64,000 nt of DNA from Episyrphus balteatus (taxonomy: Eukaryota; Arthropoda; Insecta; Diptera; Syrphidae), in NCBI RefSeq assembly GCF_945859705.1, contig NC_079135.1, positions 120,409,551-120,473,550 on the forward strand, given 5' to 3'. The translations under genes and the position numbers were made by a program. Under the pieces are notes generated by a model. It worked only from the letters and a program-made list of their open reading frames with translations. It was not told the origin of the DNA and did no database searches. Position 1 is the stretch's first letter. Each line of letters begins with the position of its first letter. Below are positions 24,471 through 36,074 of this stretch, piece by piece.

Positions 24471-24636
24471 ATGGTGTTTTCGTTTGGTAAAAAAATCAAC
24501 TTATTTTTTGATCTAGGTCTGTCAAAAAGCAATTTTTGATCAATTAAGTAGTCGCAATTAAGTAGTCGCAACAACAGTTTTTTGACATGTTTAGATCAAA
24601 GAATAAATTGATTTTTTTACCAAACGAAAACACCAT
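24471..24636. mobile_element. Small MITE, ATGGTGTTTTCG ends
   Basis: Terminal repeats of about 60 bp. Left begins ATGGTGTTTTCGTTTGGTAA; the right end is its complement. Both arms also carry TTGATCTA and ATGTCAAAAA-like words. An internal AATTAAGTAGTCGC is repeated directly. Confidence 0.65.
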
Positions 24637-24741
24637 AAATAATTTTCCTACAAAAATATTTTGAAAAACTGTCCACTACTACACACTCTACAAATCTGCC
24701 TTTTTTTAGAAAGGAGAATTAACGAAACGAGTGTTATTGAG

Positions 24742-24880
24742 ACTTTTCACGAGTCGTTTTTGCCGTGCGGCAAAGCTTTTCGACTCGTGTGAACGTAAGT
24801 CGCAGGTGGCTTAAGTGACATTCCCCATAGAAAAATCCTAGTCGACCGACATATCGTGCGGCCAAAAACGACTTGTGAAA
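24742..24880. repeat. Imperfect inverted repeat with ACTTTTCACGAGTCG arms
   Basis: ACTTTTCACGAGTCGTTTTT with GTGCGGC on the left is matched by the complement around 24853-24880. It is probably another short MITE; the ends are unclear. Confidence 0.45.
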
Positions 24881-25164
24881 AGTGAGCGTTACTTCTCGAC
24901 TACACATTTGTAATCATTTCTAAAAATGTGCTATCCTAAGTCCGTATTTGGCGATAACTTTCTTACAAAAAATCGATAACATTTAATTTGTGCATTCAGT
25001 GCGAAAATATTTATTTTCATCACTTCAAATTCAAAGTGACAGTAGCGAACAAAAAACCGCCTAATTTTGCTGAAATGGCTAAAAAATAAAAGAACCTTTT
25101 CAATTTGTTTTAAATTTATGTTAATTTTTGCTCTCATAAAAAAATAATAAAAAAAATCGACAAA

Positions 25165-28100
25165 ATGAGTTTCGATGAAGCAATAAATGCCTACTTCTTC
25201 ATTGACGAAACAAACGATGACGAACCAGCCGAGCTTAGTTCAGCTTTTGCCACACTCAAAGAACACATCAAAAATGATAATCACATCAAATGGATACAAT
25301 CCCAAGAAGGTTTCTCTTTAATACGTTCTGGCAAACTAACCCGAAAAGATGTCTTTATATTTGCTAAATTTGATGGTGAGCTATTTGAACAATTACAAAC
25401 TACAAAATGTTTAATAGTTGGTCCAAAATGCTTAATTAATTGCTTACACAAATGTGAACCAATTCCATCGAGTTCATCACCAATTTTCACCACAGCAATG
25501 AGAGGATTGCATATATCAGCATCTGGTCTAAATGCTGCTGATAAAGAAAAGATTAGAATTTTAGTTTCTTGGATGGGTGGGTCGTATTTTCAGAATTTAG
25601 GTCGTTCGATTACACATTTACTATCGAATACTATCAAATCGACAAAGTATGAACATGCTACTTTGAATGGCATTCCTGTAATGCATGTCGAATGGGTTCA
25701 TAATGTTTGGCAAAAGAGTTGCTCTACGAATTCTGTCTCGGCGACAGATCCCGAATTTGACAAATACAAATTGCCAGTGTTCTATGAGGTGAATATCACC
25801 TGCTCGGGAATTGATAGTGAGAAGAAAGCCGAGATTATGAGGCTCGTAGAGGAAAATGGGGGAACCTATAATCGAGCTTTTCGGTCACAGTACACTGACA
25901 TTGTCATTACCGAAAGAAACAAAGCGAATTCTGATAAATATCAGGCAGCTATCAAGTACAAAAAAGACGTACTTGTCCCTGAGTGGATATTCGATAGTGT
26001 GACTAAAGGTTTCGCTCTTCCAACAAAGAACTATAAAGTCACTACGATGAAAGCATCCACTCCTACCAAATCCGATCATAGTGTGAGTGATTACACTCAA
26101 CTTTCGGATGTTTCTAGAATCTCGGTTATGAATGCTAGCAAACGCATGGATTTAACCGTAAACGATTCCATTTGTTCCACTTTAAACGAAACTGGTCGAT
26201 CTCAGGGAATGGCCAAAGCGGTTCTGACCAAACAGGCGAACTCCGTTGTTCCACAGTACAAATCTATTTTAGCTGAGATTTGTCCAAAAAAGTCAAAGAA
26301 AGCAGGAACCTTTTTAGATGGTTGTTGTATCTATTTAAGTGGTTTTCGTGGGGAGGAGAAGGATAAATTAAATCGAATCCTTAATGCTGGAGGAGCGACT
26401 CGTTATGATGAAATAAATGAAAATTTGACTCATATCATAGTTGGTCAATTAGATGAGGCAGATTTTCGTGCCTGGCGAAGTCAGGGATTACTCTCAGTGG
26501 TGAATATAGTTCGCCTTGATTGGCTTTTAGAAAGTATAAATCAAAAGCAACCGGCTAGTGAGAATATTTATCGAGTCTCATTGCCAACTAATCGTGAGCC
26601 AGATGCTCCATCGCCGTCGAGTAAGAAAACTTTGCGATCAATGAATCATAGTTTTAAACAACCAGATTTGCCAACGAGGAAGAGATTGTTTTCTGGTGGT
26701 GCCAGTGCAACTCCGACTACTTCAGAACCACCATCTTCTGATAATAGTTCAACACTCTCAAAAAATGAAGAGGATGATTTGATATCACAGTACTCTCAAG
26801 ATACACCGGTTGTTTTAATGCCACCACCACTACCTATGGCAACACCGAGATTGGAAGATGCATCATCAATTAGAATGCCACCACCAATGAGTTCTTCAAC
26901 TCAATCGAGTTCAGTTGGAGTTCCACCACCAGCTCCGGCTGTTTCAGCTCCATTAACTACAGACTCGGAGATGAGTAATGGATTGACAACATTAGATTAT
27001 GAGAATTTGAATTTCCTTCAAGGAATGGCTGTTTATATTGATCCGAAACATTTTGATGATGAATTTCATACACAATTGGTGTGTGAGTGTGAGGCAGCTC
27101 ATGGTAATGTAGTGAAGGCGAATTTTAGAGATCCAGTTGATTATGCAATTGTTTCGTTTGAGAAGACATTGGATGTGAAGAAATTGCCGGTGAAGGCGAG
27201 GAATATTGTTACGGAACTTTATGTGGTAAGTAAATAATATAAATATGTTTTTTAATGTTTTTGTTTTAGTTTTTGAAAGGAACACCGTAGATTCTAACAC
27301 AGCATACATTCATAGTTGAAAGAGAATATGACTGGAAAATAGTACAATAACTTAATCTGACAGATAAATTTCTAGATAACCTGCATAAAACCAAGCTGAT
27401 GAAGTGTTTTTAATTAATTTGGTACTTTCGATTATTTTGTAGTTTTGTATAAATTTCTTCCATTTTCCACCAAAAGAGTCGTTTTCTGTGAAATGCTGAT
27501 TAACATTTTAGCCGGAAAAATAGTTCCCAATTAAATGAAATTTTTCGAATTTAAAAGTTTTCCGCACTAAACTCTTATATAAGAAATGTGAAATATTATT
27601 TTTTCCGGAGAGAATTCTTTTTAATATTAGCCAGTCAGTATTGTTTTTATGTGTCTAAATTTAATCAAACACTCCTAAAATAATATAGTTTCCAGTGAAT
27701 ATTCGCAATCGCAATGGAGGTGATTGCGTCGGAAATAAGAAATTTTTAGACGATTTCGTGGTCAGCGCAAGGCTCTGTAATAAATTTAAATGATAATCTG
27801 TGAAAAATTCGAAGCAATTGTTAGGGAAGTATGAAAACGATAAATTCAACAGCCTTATGAATTTCCAAATTATTTCATCACATTGAAGTTTCATCCAAAA
27901 AGTGCAGAACAATGCATTTTTTTCAAAAATTAAATTTGAAAAATAAATGGTGAAAAGAAAATTAATTAAAGGCTTGGCCACACCGGAGGGTACGCGGTAG
28001 AGGTACAGGTAACGGTACGGGTATTTGTATGGAAAAAATTCCAAACTGACACATCAACGTTCGGGTGTGGAATTTTTTTAATACAAATATCGTTGCCGCT

Positions 28101-31100
28101 ACCCGTACCGCTACCGCGTACCCTCCGGTGTGGCCAAGCCTTAAAACGATTTTATTTATCGTCGGCGTAAGCAAAATTGTTCTAAATCCACTTTTCACCG
28201 AAAATGACTTAATGATGCAGTTTTACTAATTTGAGGGTGCTCTTTCCGAATTTGAAAACCGTTTTTTTCAAACAAATTTCATTGCGCAGATAACATAACT
28301 TAATGGGACATAGAACAATAAAAACAGGGAAGTAGCCTTTTGAAAATGAGCCCGAGTATTCTTGATTGTTCTAAGTATCATCATATTTTGTTCTAAGTCG
28401 ACTTTTCATTTAAGGAAAAACGTACTGGTATAGGAATTGTTCTAAGTCCAATTTTGGGTTTTTAGTTTTAAAAAAATATTTAAAAATAGTATGCAGCTAT
28501 TAATGAGGTAAACTTGTATATTTTATTCAAGAGAAAAGAACAAACTTAATAAAAAACATAACTTGAATGGCAAACGAGCAGAAAATTGTTGCTTTAAACC
28601 AATTTGAAACTTAAAAATCGTCCCCTGTAAAATTTGCTTTTTGTGACTTAGAACAATTTTGCTTTACGGCGACGTTATGTTATTTAACAACACTTTTGAT
28701 TAAAATCTCAAACCAATTGTTTAAACTACGTTGTAAAGTATCAGCAAATAACGAAATGCATTTTAAGAAAAATGAATAACAGTAGACACAGTGGATGATC
28801 CTTGAACGGACTGCACATTTTCTATGAGTAAAGTACGATTTCAGACATAAAATAAAGAAGATAGGGCTATTTTACTTTTGTAGATTTCAACTGTCACCAT
28901 AATGTTTTTTTAAATATCGTTTTATACGAATTAAAACAGGTTTAGGGTTGACCTAAAATGTCGACAAAAACTAAAAATGAGGCTTTGTTCCTGAAGGTCT
29001 CAACAATAATAACACGTTTTTACCAAAATCGGATTAGATTTTTTTTTTGAGACATAAACATGTTTTTTTCGTGAAAAATTATATAAAAAAATTCAAGAAA
29101 AAACATCAGAAAACAAGTTTTAAAGCAAAAACAAAACAAATTTAAGGCGTGTTTTTTCTACAACTCAGTAACTACTCATTTTTTTATTTTATTCGAAAAA
29201 CAATAAAAACAAATACTTACTTGTGTAATTTTTATTATTGTTTTGCGAATAAAATGAAAAGTGAGTAGCTACTGAGTAATAGAAAAAACAAGCCTTTAGT
29301 TTCGTTCAAGATTTCGTTATCGAATGTATGTATGGAAAATTTCGTTTCGCTTCAGCTGCGTACTAGGCTTAAAGGTGAAAAAGAAAATTTAGTACATTTT
29401 TATTTGATATTCATGAATTTAAGTTAAAGAATAGTCAATTAAATATAGCATAGCATTAATTTTAATAATTTGACTTAGTCACTTAACATCCATAATTTGC
29501 AAACAAAAAAAATTGTTTTTGTTTCATACATCTTTTCAAATAATCTTTTTATTTCAGGAAGAATGTATGAAGCAAAACAAACTTGTCCCAATTGAGTATT
29601 TCCATCGTCACATTCCGAATACTGCAGACGCTGGTCCTCTCAAAGGAATGACTATTGTCGTGAGCATATACGCCGGTCTAGAACGTGATTTTGTTGATGC
29701 TGTGGCACAACTTTTGGGAGCATCTGTTAATAAAACATTTGTCAAGCGTGAGAAACCTCTGCTCATATGTCCCCAGCCTGAGGGTTCCAAATATGAGGGA
29801 GCTATTAAGTGGCAATATCCAGTTGTTACATCCAAATGGTTACTAGATTGCGCTGAAATGGGAGAAAAACTTCCATATAATGATTATCTTGTTGGCGATA
29901 GTCCGCTAGACTTTCCATCATCTCCAGCACTACGGGAAAAGAATTCAAATGAATTGTCTCGCACATTGACTCCACGTGTAACACAACAAGCACCTGTTCG
30001 AATGGATACAAGTGAGTCAATTGAAAATGTTGCAGTGCCACCAGCAGTAGCAGCTCCAGCACCTGCTGCGAATCTTAATGTCACAACAGAATTTACTCCT
30101 TTAAGAAATAAGCGGGTCACAGAATTGGCAGGACCGAGCAGAAAAAGTCTTGGAGGAGATTCACCACAAACTCCGACAAATTGCGCCGGAAGACCATCAT
30201 GTAACTTCGAGCTAATGGATGAAATTTTGGCCGAAATTGAAGATGAAGATGAAAGGGAGTGTCTACGTGAAGTCATCCTCGAGATGAGAAATAACCAAAC
30301 ACCGGAACTCGAAAGAATCAGACGCCAGGCATGCACGCCAATTAATAGAAAACTTCCAACACCTAAAGGCATTCCAGATTTTTGTACAACTCCCGAATTC
30401 GAGCAACGAATGTCTGAGGAGATCGAACGTCGATGGCGGTTACCAACAAAGAAACTTAAACCTAACACTCCTATTGAGGAAATTCGCAAAAGAATGCTTC
30501 GCGCTACTTGTAAAATGATTGGAATTGAATACAAGGGTTACACAGAGAGCCCTGCTTCCACTACACCTGTGGTCAAACCAGCTGCAGTAGCTGCAAATGA
30601 GACCACTACTCCACTCGCAGGAACTTTGTCACGCAAAAAATCTTCCTTCCAAGAGAAAATGGACTTTGAAGACTGTTCAACTAACAACTCTGCTCAGACG
30701 CCAGAGCTGAAACAGATCAGTGAGTATCTGAAAAATTGTGAGTCACGTCGGCAGAGTATTCAAAAGCCCAAAAAGCCACAAATGTTCGACAACACTGAGC
30801 AAGATGATGGACGTGTTATGAGATTTGAATCTGAGCAGTTTGGAGGTGGAACTGAAGAGATGGTCACCTGGAAAGATCCTACTGAATTTTCGGTCTCTAG
30901 ACGATCCAAGAGTGCGTCCATGCAGTTTGTTGGAACTCCGCGATTCAGTATTTCATGCTCTAGTGATTCTATGCGTCAAGAAATCATTGAGAAATCACAA
31001 CGTCTTCGAGGAGAAATTTCTGAGAATCTGACCAATTACGATCCAGAATGTACACATTTTCTGTGCGAGCGTCCGAATCGTGGTGAAAAAATGCTTGGTT

Positions 31101-31603
31101 GCATAGCATCTGGTAAATGGGTTTTAGGTCTGGCATACATCGAAGAGTGCTTCGCTCAAAATTGCTTTGTAAACGAAGAACTCTTTGAATGGGGTAATCC
31201 AAAAGCATTTAACCTACCAGAATTGACAAAAGAAGAACAAGTAATTGCCAATGCTGCACATCGTTGGCGTAAACAATTGGCCGATTCGGATGAACCTAAT
31301 GCAGGTGCCTTCAGTGGTTTCCATGCTATTCTTAGAATTTCTGATCGTCATAAGGAATCTTTGAAAAATGTCATCAAAGCTGGACATGGTAAGATTCTTC
31401 AAGTTGAATCGCCCTACTCCAGTTCGGATCAGGTAAGACATGCCACACATTGTTTTGTCGATGTTAAAAAGGCTCCTCTAACACCGTCCGATTATGCTGT
31501 TCTTATGGAACATGGAGTTAAAGTTCTATCGCAGTTATACATTAATGCATATCTGATGAATGGAAAGGACGCTGATGTTGGCCCCTATACACTTAAAATT
31601 TAG
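25165..31603 (+). CDS. mus101: mus101 / TopBP1, multi-BRCT replication and checkpoint scaffold
   Basis: Two exons, 25165-27225 and 29558-31603, joined phase 0 (TELYV then EECMKQNK), giving 1368 aa; Drosophila Mus101 is of similar size. BRCT modules I can place: a BRCT0-like N-terminus (CLIVGPKCLINCLHKCEPIP, to residue 101), BRCT1 about 113-185 (MGGSYFQNLGRSITHLL), BRCT2 about 205-287 (GIDSEKKAEIM, VPEWIFDSV), BRCT3 about 382-463 (LDGCCIYLSGF, LDWLLESI), BRCT4 spanning the splice junction, BRCT5 early in exon 2 (GPLKGMTIVVS, VVTSKWLLDCAEMGE), and two C-terminal repeats (ASGKWVLGLAYIEECF; then HAILRISDRH). TopBP1 proteins bind phosphorylated partners to load replication factors and activate ATR. 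A Pro/Ser-rich linker precedes BRCT4. The 2.3-kb intron carries three MITE-like elements. Identification is firm by domain order and length. Confidence 0.94.
27971..28140. mobile_element. MITE with GGCTTGGCCACACC ends in mus101 intron
   Basis: Near-perfect terminal repeats of about 45 bp: GGCTTGGCCACACCGGAGGG then TACGCGGTAG on the left, complement on the right. TTAA follows the right end and TTAA lies one base from the left end. The inner arms are GTA/GGTACGG-rich. Confidence 0.75.
28158..28680. mobile_element. Inverted-repeat element with AATTGTTCTAAGTC motifs
   Basis: The ends share CGGCGTAARGCAAAATTGTT in inverted orientation (28162 onward and complement of 28647-28677). Two more AATTGTTCTAAGTC-type motifs lie inside at about 28387 and 28437. 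Non-coding. Confidence 0.55.
29146..29294. mobile_element. Small MITE, GGCKTG ends, TTAA-type flank
   Basis: Arms of about 65 bp: left GGCGTGTTTTTTCTACAACT; the right complement reads GGCTTGTTTTTTCTATTACT. TTAA precedes the left end and TTTA follows the right. A half-element ending GCGTACTAGGC plus TTAA sits just downstream (29310-29373). Confidence 0.6.
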
Positions 31604-32130
31604 GACAAGAAAAATATAAAATTTGTTAAAATTAACCACTTATTGTTATTTATCTTTTATTATGAAATAAATTATGAACAAAAAAAATATACATAATCAA
31701 AATTCACCGTTTTCGACATAATTATGGTCTTTTTTTATTTAACTAACACGAATGAAATGGTCTTAAAGGGTGGAAACCGTTTTTGAGAAAAGTAATTTTT
31801 TTTTACAAATTTGTTATAAATTTGTTTAAGTTTCGTATGTTTCCATACTTGCAGTTTGGCTGCTATTTTATACCGTCAATTTCATTATAATCTTTGAACA
31901 ACAACAACATCTTGAAGGTGCTACCACCAAGCTTGAGTTACAGTAGCAGTAGTTGTTGTTTTTGGCTCTTAAAAGATAGATACCAGACATACATGGCTAA
32001 CCATGCAGTCATTAGCTATGTTTTCATTTGCTAAATCAATAATCCGATTGATTTCTGTGAATCATTTGATTTCATTCATTCATTTCTGACCATACAACGG
32101 GTTTGTTTTCTAATGAGACTATTCCATCTC
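31604..32130. other. mus101 3' UTR and spacer
   Basis: AATAAA at 31666-31671, about 63 bases after the stop, is the likely poly(A) signal. No element was recognised in the rest. Confidence 0.5.
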
Positions 32131-32139
32131 AGTGTATAA

Positions 32140-32274
32140 TTTTCTTACACTAAAACCACCAAATATATAGACCACAAATTTTACACTTTTGCTATATTGC
32201 AACAAAAAAATACAAGTGGAAAATTTGTCTGTTATTGTTGCTATCTTTTTATTGCACCGGATCGTGAATACACC
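32140..32274. mobile_element. GGGGTATTCACG-family MITE (family B), right-end fragment
   Basis: Ends GGATCGTGAATACACC followed by TA, the same right end as the complete family B copy at 33712-34235. Upstream words (CACCAAATAT, GCTATATTGCAAC) resemble its interior. Confidence 0.5.
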
Positions 32275-32363
32275 TAATAATTAAATACAAATAATTTAAG
32301 TTTTTTTATTTTGAAAGAAATGTAAAAAAGTTGTAAAAGTACGAAAACACCTTCTTAGATGGT

Positions 32364-33080
32364 CTTAATAAGGTATGCCATTAGATTTCTTGTAGGTATA
32401 TCAAAGAATTTTTGGAAATTTAATTTTGAAAATTGTAGGGCGTTTTTTAAAAAATAAAAAAATAATTTTTTGTATAAAAAGTTTTTTTTTCAAAACAAAA
32501 TTTGGTATGTCATTTAGAAAATCTTTGCAGACCCGTTTTGAAAATGTTGTTTAAAAAAAAAAAATTTAATTAAAAAAACCAAAAATAATAAAACTCTCTC
32601 TTACAAAAATTTTCTTTGAAATCGGTTAAGTCGTGTTCGAGAAAATTCAAAATCAATAAAGCGGTTTTATGGCAGGTATCGTTAATAACATTTCAGTGAA
32701 TGAACAACAACTCAAACTGTATCAAAAACCGACTTGGTATAATTCGGCATAAAACCCATACAAGTCTCTGTTGAACTAAACATTTTAAAATAAAAAAAAT
32801 TAATATAAAAGCAACTCTTATACGCTTCTGATAAAAATTCGTTGAAATGAGTTCAGTCGCTAAGGCGAAAGTCAGAAATCAATATAACGGTTCTATGACA
32901 CAGGTACCATTAAAAATAACGGTTTTTAAAATCAAAAGTAGGACCTTTTGTCAAAGACAAATATTAAAATCGTTAAAGCCGTTCTTGAGAAAAACAAACA
33001 TTTATTATTTTGGTCATATGACAGGTTCCGTTAATTTGAGTCCCAAAAATAAAAATTTCAATTTCGCCTCTAGGAAATCT
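32364..33080 (+). repeat. Degenerate family A sequence
   Basis: GGTATGTCATTT, a GGCAGGTATCGTTAATAA phrase at 32670, GGTACCATTAAAAATAAC at 32903 and a GTTCCGTTA phrase at 33025 follow the family A order loosely. Strongly decayed; may be two copies. Confidence 0.4.
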
Positions 33081-33215
33081 CACAAAAATCCTATCTACCA
33101 ATTTTGAAGAAAAAACCTTCAGTAGCTTGAATATCCGTTTTCACTAGAGTCCAAAATGAGATAATTTCGAAAATTATGTCATTTCGAATGTCAAATCGTA
33201 GGTATAGAAAAAAAA

Positions 33216-33283
33216 ATCGTAAACGAAAAATTTCTTTCTGCTTTTCGCTGTTCGACACAGCTAAATTGAAAAGTCTCCACCTT
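33216..33283 (+). repeat. 75-bp dispersed repeat, second copy
   Basis: Matches 24303-24375 in block order, including AAATCGTAAACGAAAAATTT and AAATTGAAAAGTCTCCACC. Confidence 0.5.
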
Positions 33284-33599
33284 TTTATAGCACTCAATCA
33301 ATTGATGGGGACATTAATTGAGTGCGAAAAAATGAGTTTTGTTTGTTTTTGCATGCCTTTCTGAGATGTGTGTTTGCTTTTATTTTATTATTTATGTTTT
33401 GCAATTTGTAAATATTTTTCCGTTTGAGATTTCGCAAGCATTTCGTTATCCTGGTGGAGACCGACGAATATTTTCGCCACCGCCTACACTCTTGATTGTG
33501 TAAGAACGCCGTAAGTTATTCCCTTTAAAAAAAAGTGATATTTTTTGTTCAAGATGCTATTTTTAAAGTGAAAGCCCCGCCTAAAATAAACTTCCTTAA

Positions 33600-34276
33600 G
33601 CCTGGTACGCAGCTCGCGCTAAATTTTAGGCCCCCTACAAATTATCCAAAAATTCTAGCCGAGCTTAAATCTATCCCATACAAATTATCGATAACTTGTA
33701 TGGGAATATTAGGGGTATTCACGATTCGATGCAAATGGTCTTGTATCGTTGTAAAAGTGCAAAAGTGTAACATTTTCTTAAAATAAAACAACCAAATATG
33801 CAGACTACAATTTTTTTTTACACTTTTAAGCCTGGTACGCTGCTCGAGCTAAATTTTAGCTCCCATACAAGTTATCGAAAATTTTTAGCCGAGATAAAAT
33901 GGATCCCATACAAGTTATCGATAACTTGTATGGGAATTTTATCTCAGCTAAAATTTAGCGCGAGCAGCGTACCAGGCTTTACACTTTAGCCTGGTACGCT
34001 GCTCGCGCTAAATTTTAGCTGAGATAAAATTCCCATACAAGTTATCGATAACTTGTATGGGATCCATTTTATCTCGGCTAAAAATTTTCGATAATTTGTA
34101 TGGGAGCTAAAATTTAGCGCGAGCAGCGTACCAGGCTTTTTGCTATACCCCAAAAATAAAATACAATGGTGTAGTAGTAAAAAACAAAATTTTGCATTTT
34201 TACACTTTTTTGCTACACCGGATCGTGAATACCCCTATTATCTCGGATAAAATTTAGCGCGAACAGCGTACCAGGC
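33600..34276. mobile_element. CTGG MITE interrupted by a family B MITE
   Basis: Outer CTGG element: left part 33600-33711 (TTAA before it), right part resuming at 34238 and ending 34276 with GCGTACCAGGC. Between the halves sits the family B copy 33712-34235. Joining the halves regenerates the normal CTGG sequence at the ATCTCGG block. Confidence 0.75.
33712..34235. mobile_element. Family B MITE holding two further CTGG MITEs
   Basis: Left end GGGGTATTCACGATTCGATG, right end complement GGGGTATTCACGATCCGGTG, with TA at 33710-33711 and 34236-34237 fitting a TA duplication. Inside are two complete CTGG copies, 33830-33977 and 33989-34136, separated by TTTACACTTTA. Confidence 0.75.
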
Positions 34277-34336
34277 TTGGCTTTAATAAAAATATGATTA
34301 CAGCGATCGATTGACATTACTCGACCCCAAAAATTA

Positions 34337-34505
34337 GGGGTATTCACGATCCGATGCAACTGGTCTTGTATCATTGCAAAAGTGCAAAAGTGTAAAATCT
34401 TACAACACTACAACAACAAAGTATACGGATTAAAATTGTACAATAGTCTTGCAATTTTGCTGTACCCTAGACCTATTGCAAAATAAAAATACAATAGAGT
34501 AAAAT
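34337..34505. mobile_element. Family B MITE, left-end copy
   Basis: TA then GGGGTATTCACGATCCGATG at 34337, followed by the GTGCAAAAGTGTAA words of family B. The right terminal repeat is not recognisable. Confidence 0.55.
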
Positions 34506-35803
34506 TATTTTTGACAGATCGCAGCTCACCGTCGTCGCGTCGCCCATGATAAACAGTTTGTCTTTTTTATTCTGTTTATTATGGTTGTCGACTTGTTGGT
34601 ACTCATGTCACGTAATTTAGCTTCTTTTGATGTAAAATAATTTGTGAAAATTAATTAACCCGAACAAAACAAAGAATTTAATTACAAAAAATGGAAAAAA
34701 AGAAGAAGCAACAGTGGAGGAACAACCCTGTTAAAAAAAAACATCATGGATTTCATTTTGTATTAGAAATATAAAAAAATAAACAAAACGAACAACCTTT
34801 TTTAAAATTTCAAATCAAACACACCTCGATAACAAAATATAGTTATCGAAAATCCAAACAACTCCTCAAACTTTATCACATCATTCTCTTCAATTTGACA
34901 TTCGCTGACAAAATAATAAAAAAAAAAAACACTCCCAATAAAAAAAAAGATAATTTTCCTGCATTCGTTCACTTGCTCGCTTCCCGAAAAGGAGAGTTTT
35001 GTGATAATAATCGTCATCCTGGACGGTCACAGGAATCACGTCGCTCAAATCCTGCTTACAAAAATCTTCTCTCAAAATAATATTCAATTTAATCTTCCAA
35101 AGTTTTACCATATTTTACATAATTTTTATGTTCCAAAAATATGCAGTGTTTTTGTGTGTGTTCCAGAGATCATTTTAATTGAATAGTGTGGAAATGGTGA
35201 ATGAGAAAAAATAAAAAAAATTCATATAGGTTCACGAATCTTTGAACCAGAAAGCACCACAAAATAAAAAAAAAATAAAAAAAAAACCATCGCCCTTCTC
35301 TTCCAGTTTTTTATTATTCGTTTCTTCATTTCGATTTTTATACTATTTTAAGTTTTTAATTTTTGTATTTTATTTCGTGGAAAATTGTTCCCCTTTTTTT
35401 GTAAAATGTATTTTGTATTTTTGAAATAAAATTAAATATTTGTATTGTTGTTGCATTTTCGTTTACAAAGAAGGCGCGAGAAGAAAGTGAACAGAAGGAC
35501 GCTTTTTGATTAAAGTGATTAAACACAAAAAAGAAAAATACTCGAAAAGAACGCGAACAGCGACAACGTCGACGATAGCGACCATAGGAACCGACAAAAT
35601 AATAATATATTCTCCCTTTTGCGAGAATTCTAAATCGTTGAATGTTGTATGTGGATGTTGTTCCACTGGCACTCAACACATACAGGTGGTGTATGCTTCA
35701 AGTGCATCTCTATTCTATGTGAATTCATTGTAAAATTGCTTCTCCCCTCTTCTTTTGTGTGTCTGTTGTCTCTCCCTAAACAAAAGTAAAAATACAATCA
35801 ACA
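34506..35803 (+). promoter_or_regulatory. Vav upstream region and 5' UTR
   Basis: Non-repetitive sequence with long A runs, then from about 35460 a mixed-composition stretch leading into the Vav ATG. A short upstream ORF of 25 codons starts at 35641. Transcription start not determined. Confidence 0.45.
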
Positions 35804-36019
35804 ATGGCAATGGCAAATGATTTATGGCGCGAGTGTGTCGCCTGGTTAACTCGTTGTAAGATTCTTCCTGTGGATCACAAAGCCAATTGGCCAGTATCTG
35901 AGATACGAGTATTGGCTTTGACCCTACGCGATGGTGTACTTTTGTGCAATCTTATCCTGTTTTTGGATCCAACTTGTATGGATAAAGGCGATTTTAATCG
36001 CAAACCACAAATGGCACAG
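35804..36019 (+). CDS. Vav: Vav, first coding exon (N-terminal calponin-homology domain)
   Basis: 72 codons from ATG 35804 to a GTAAGT donor at 36020, phase 0; a second in-frame ATG at 35810 is equally possible. The peptide NDLWRECVAWLTRCKILP, LALTLRDGVLLCNLILFL, then NRKPQMAQ is the start of the Vav CH domain, and the exon ends where vertebrate Vav reads RPQMSQ. Vav is a Rho/Rac exchange factor recruited to phosphotyrosine receptors; the CH domain helps hold it inactive. The DH-PH, C1, SH2 and SH3 exons are not in the window, so intron 1 is at least 28 kb. Confidence 0.9.
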
Positions 36020-36074
36020 GTAAGTTAGAAAATGATGATGAAGAAGACGCATATGTCTTTTGTTTGTTTCTATA

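Larger units (their letters stand above)
23076..25164. promoter_or_regulatory. Divergent promoter region, deltaCOP / mus101
   Basis: The two genes are transcribed away from each other across 2.1 kb. This region holds the CTGG MITE cluster (23391-24039), two other inverted repeats, and candidate DRE motifs. Core promoter positions cannot be fixed by eye. Confidence 0.55.

Noticed and set aside
29884..30534. 216-codon minus-strand frame inside mus101 exon 2
   Set aside because: Antisense shadow of the strongly supported BRCT gene; no domain of its own.
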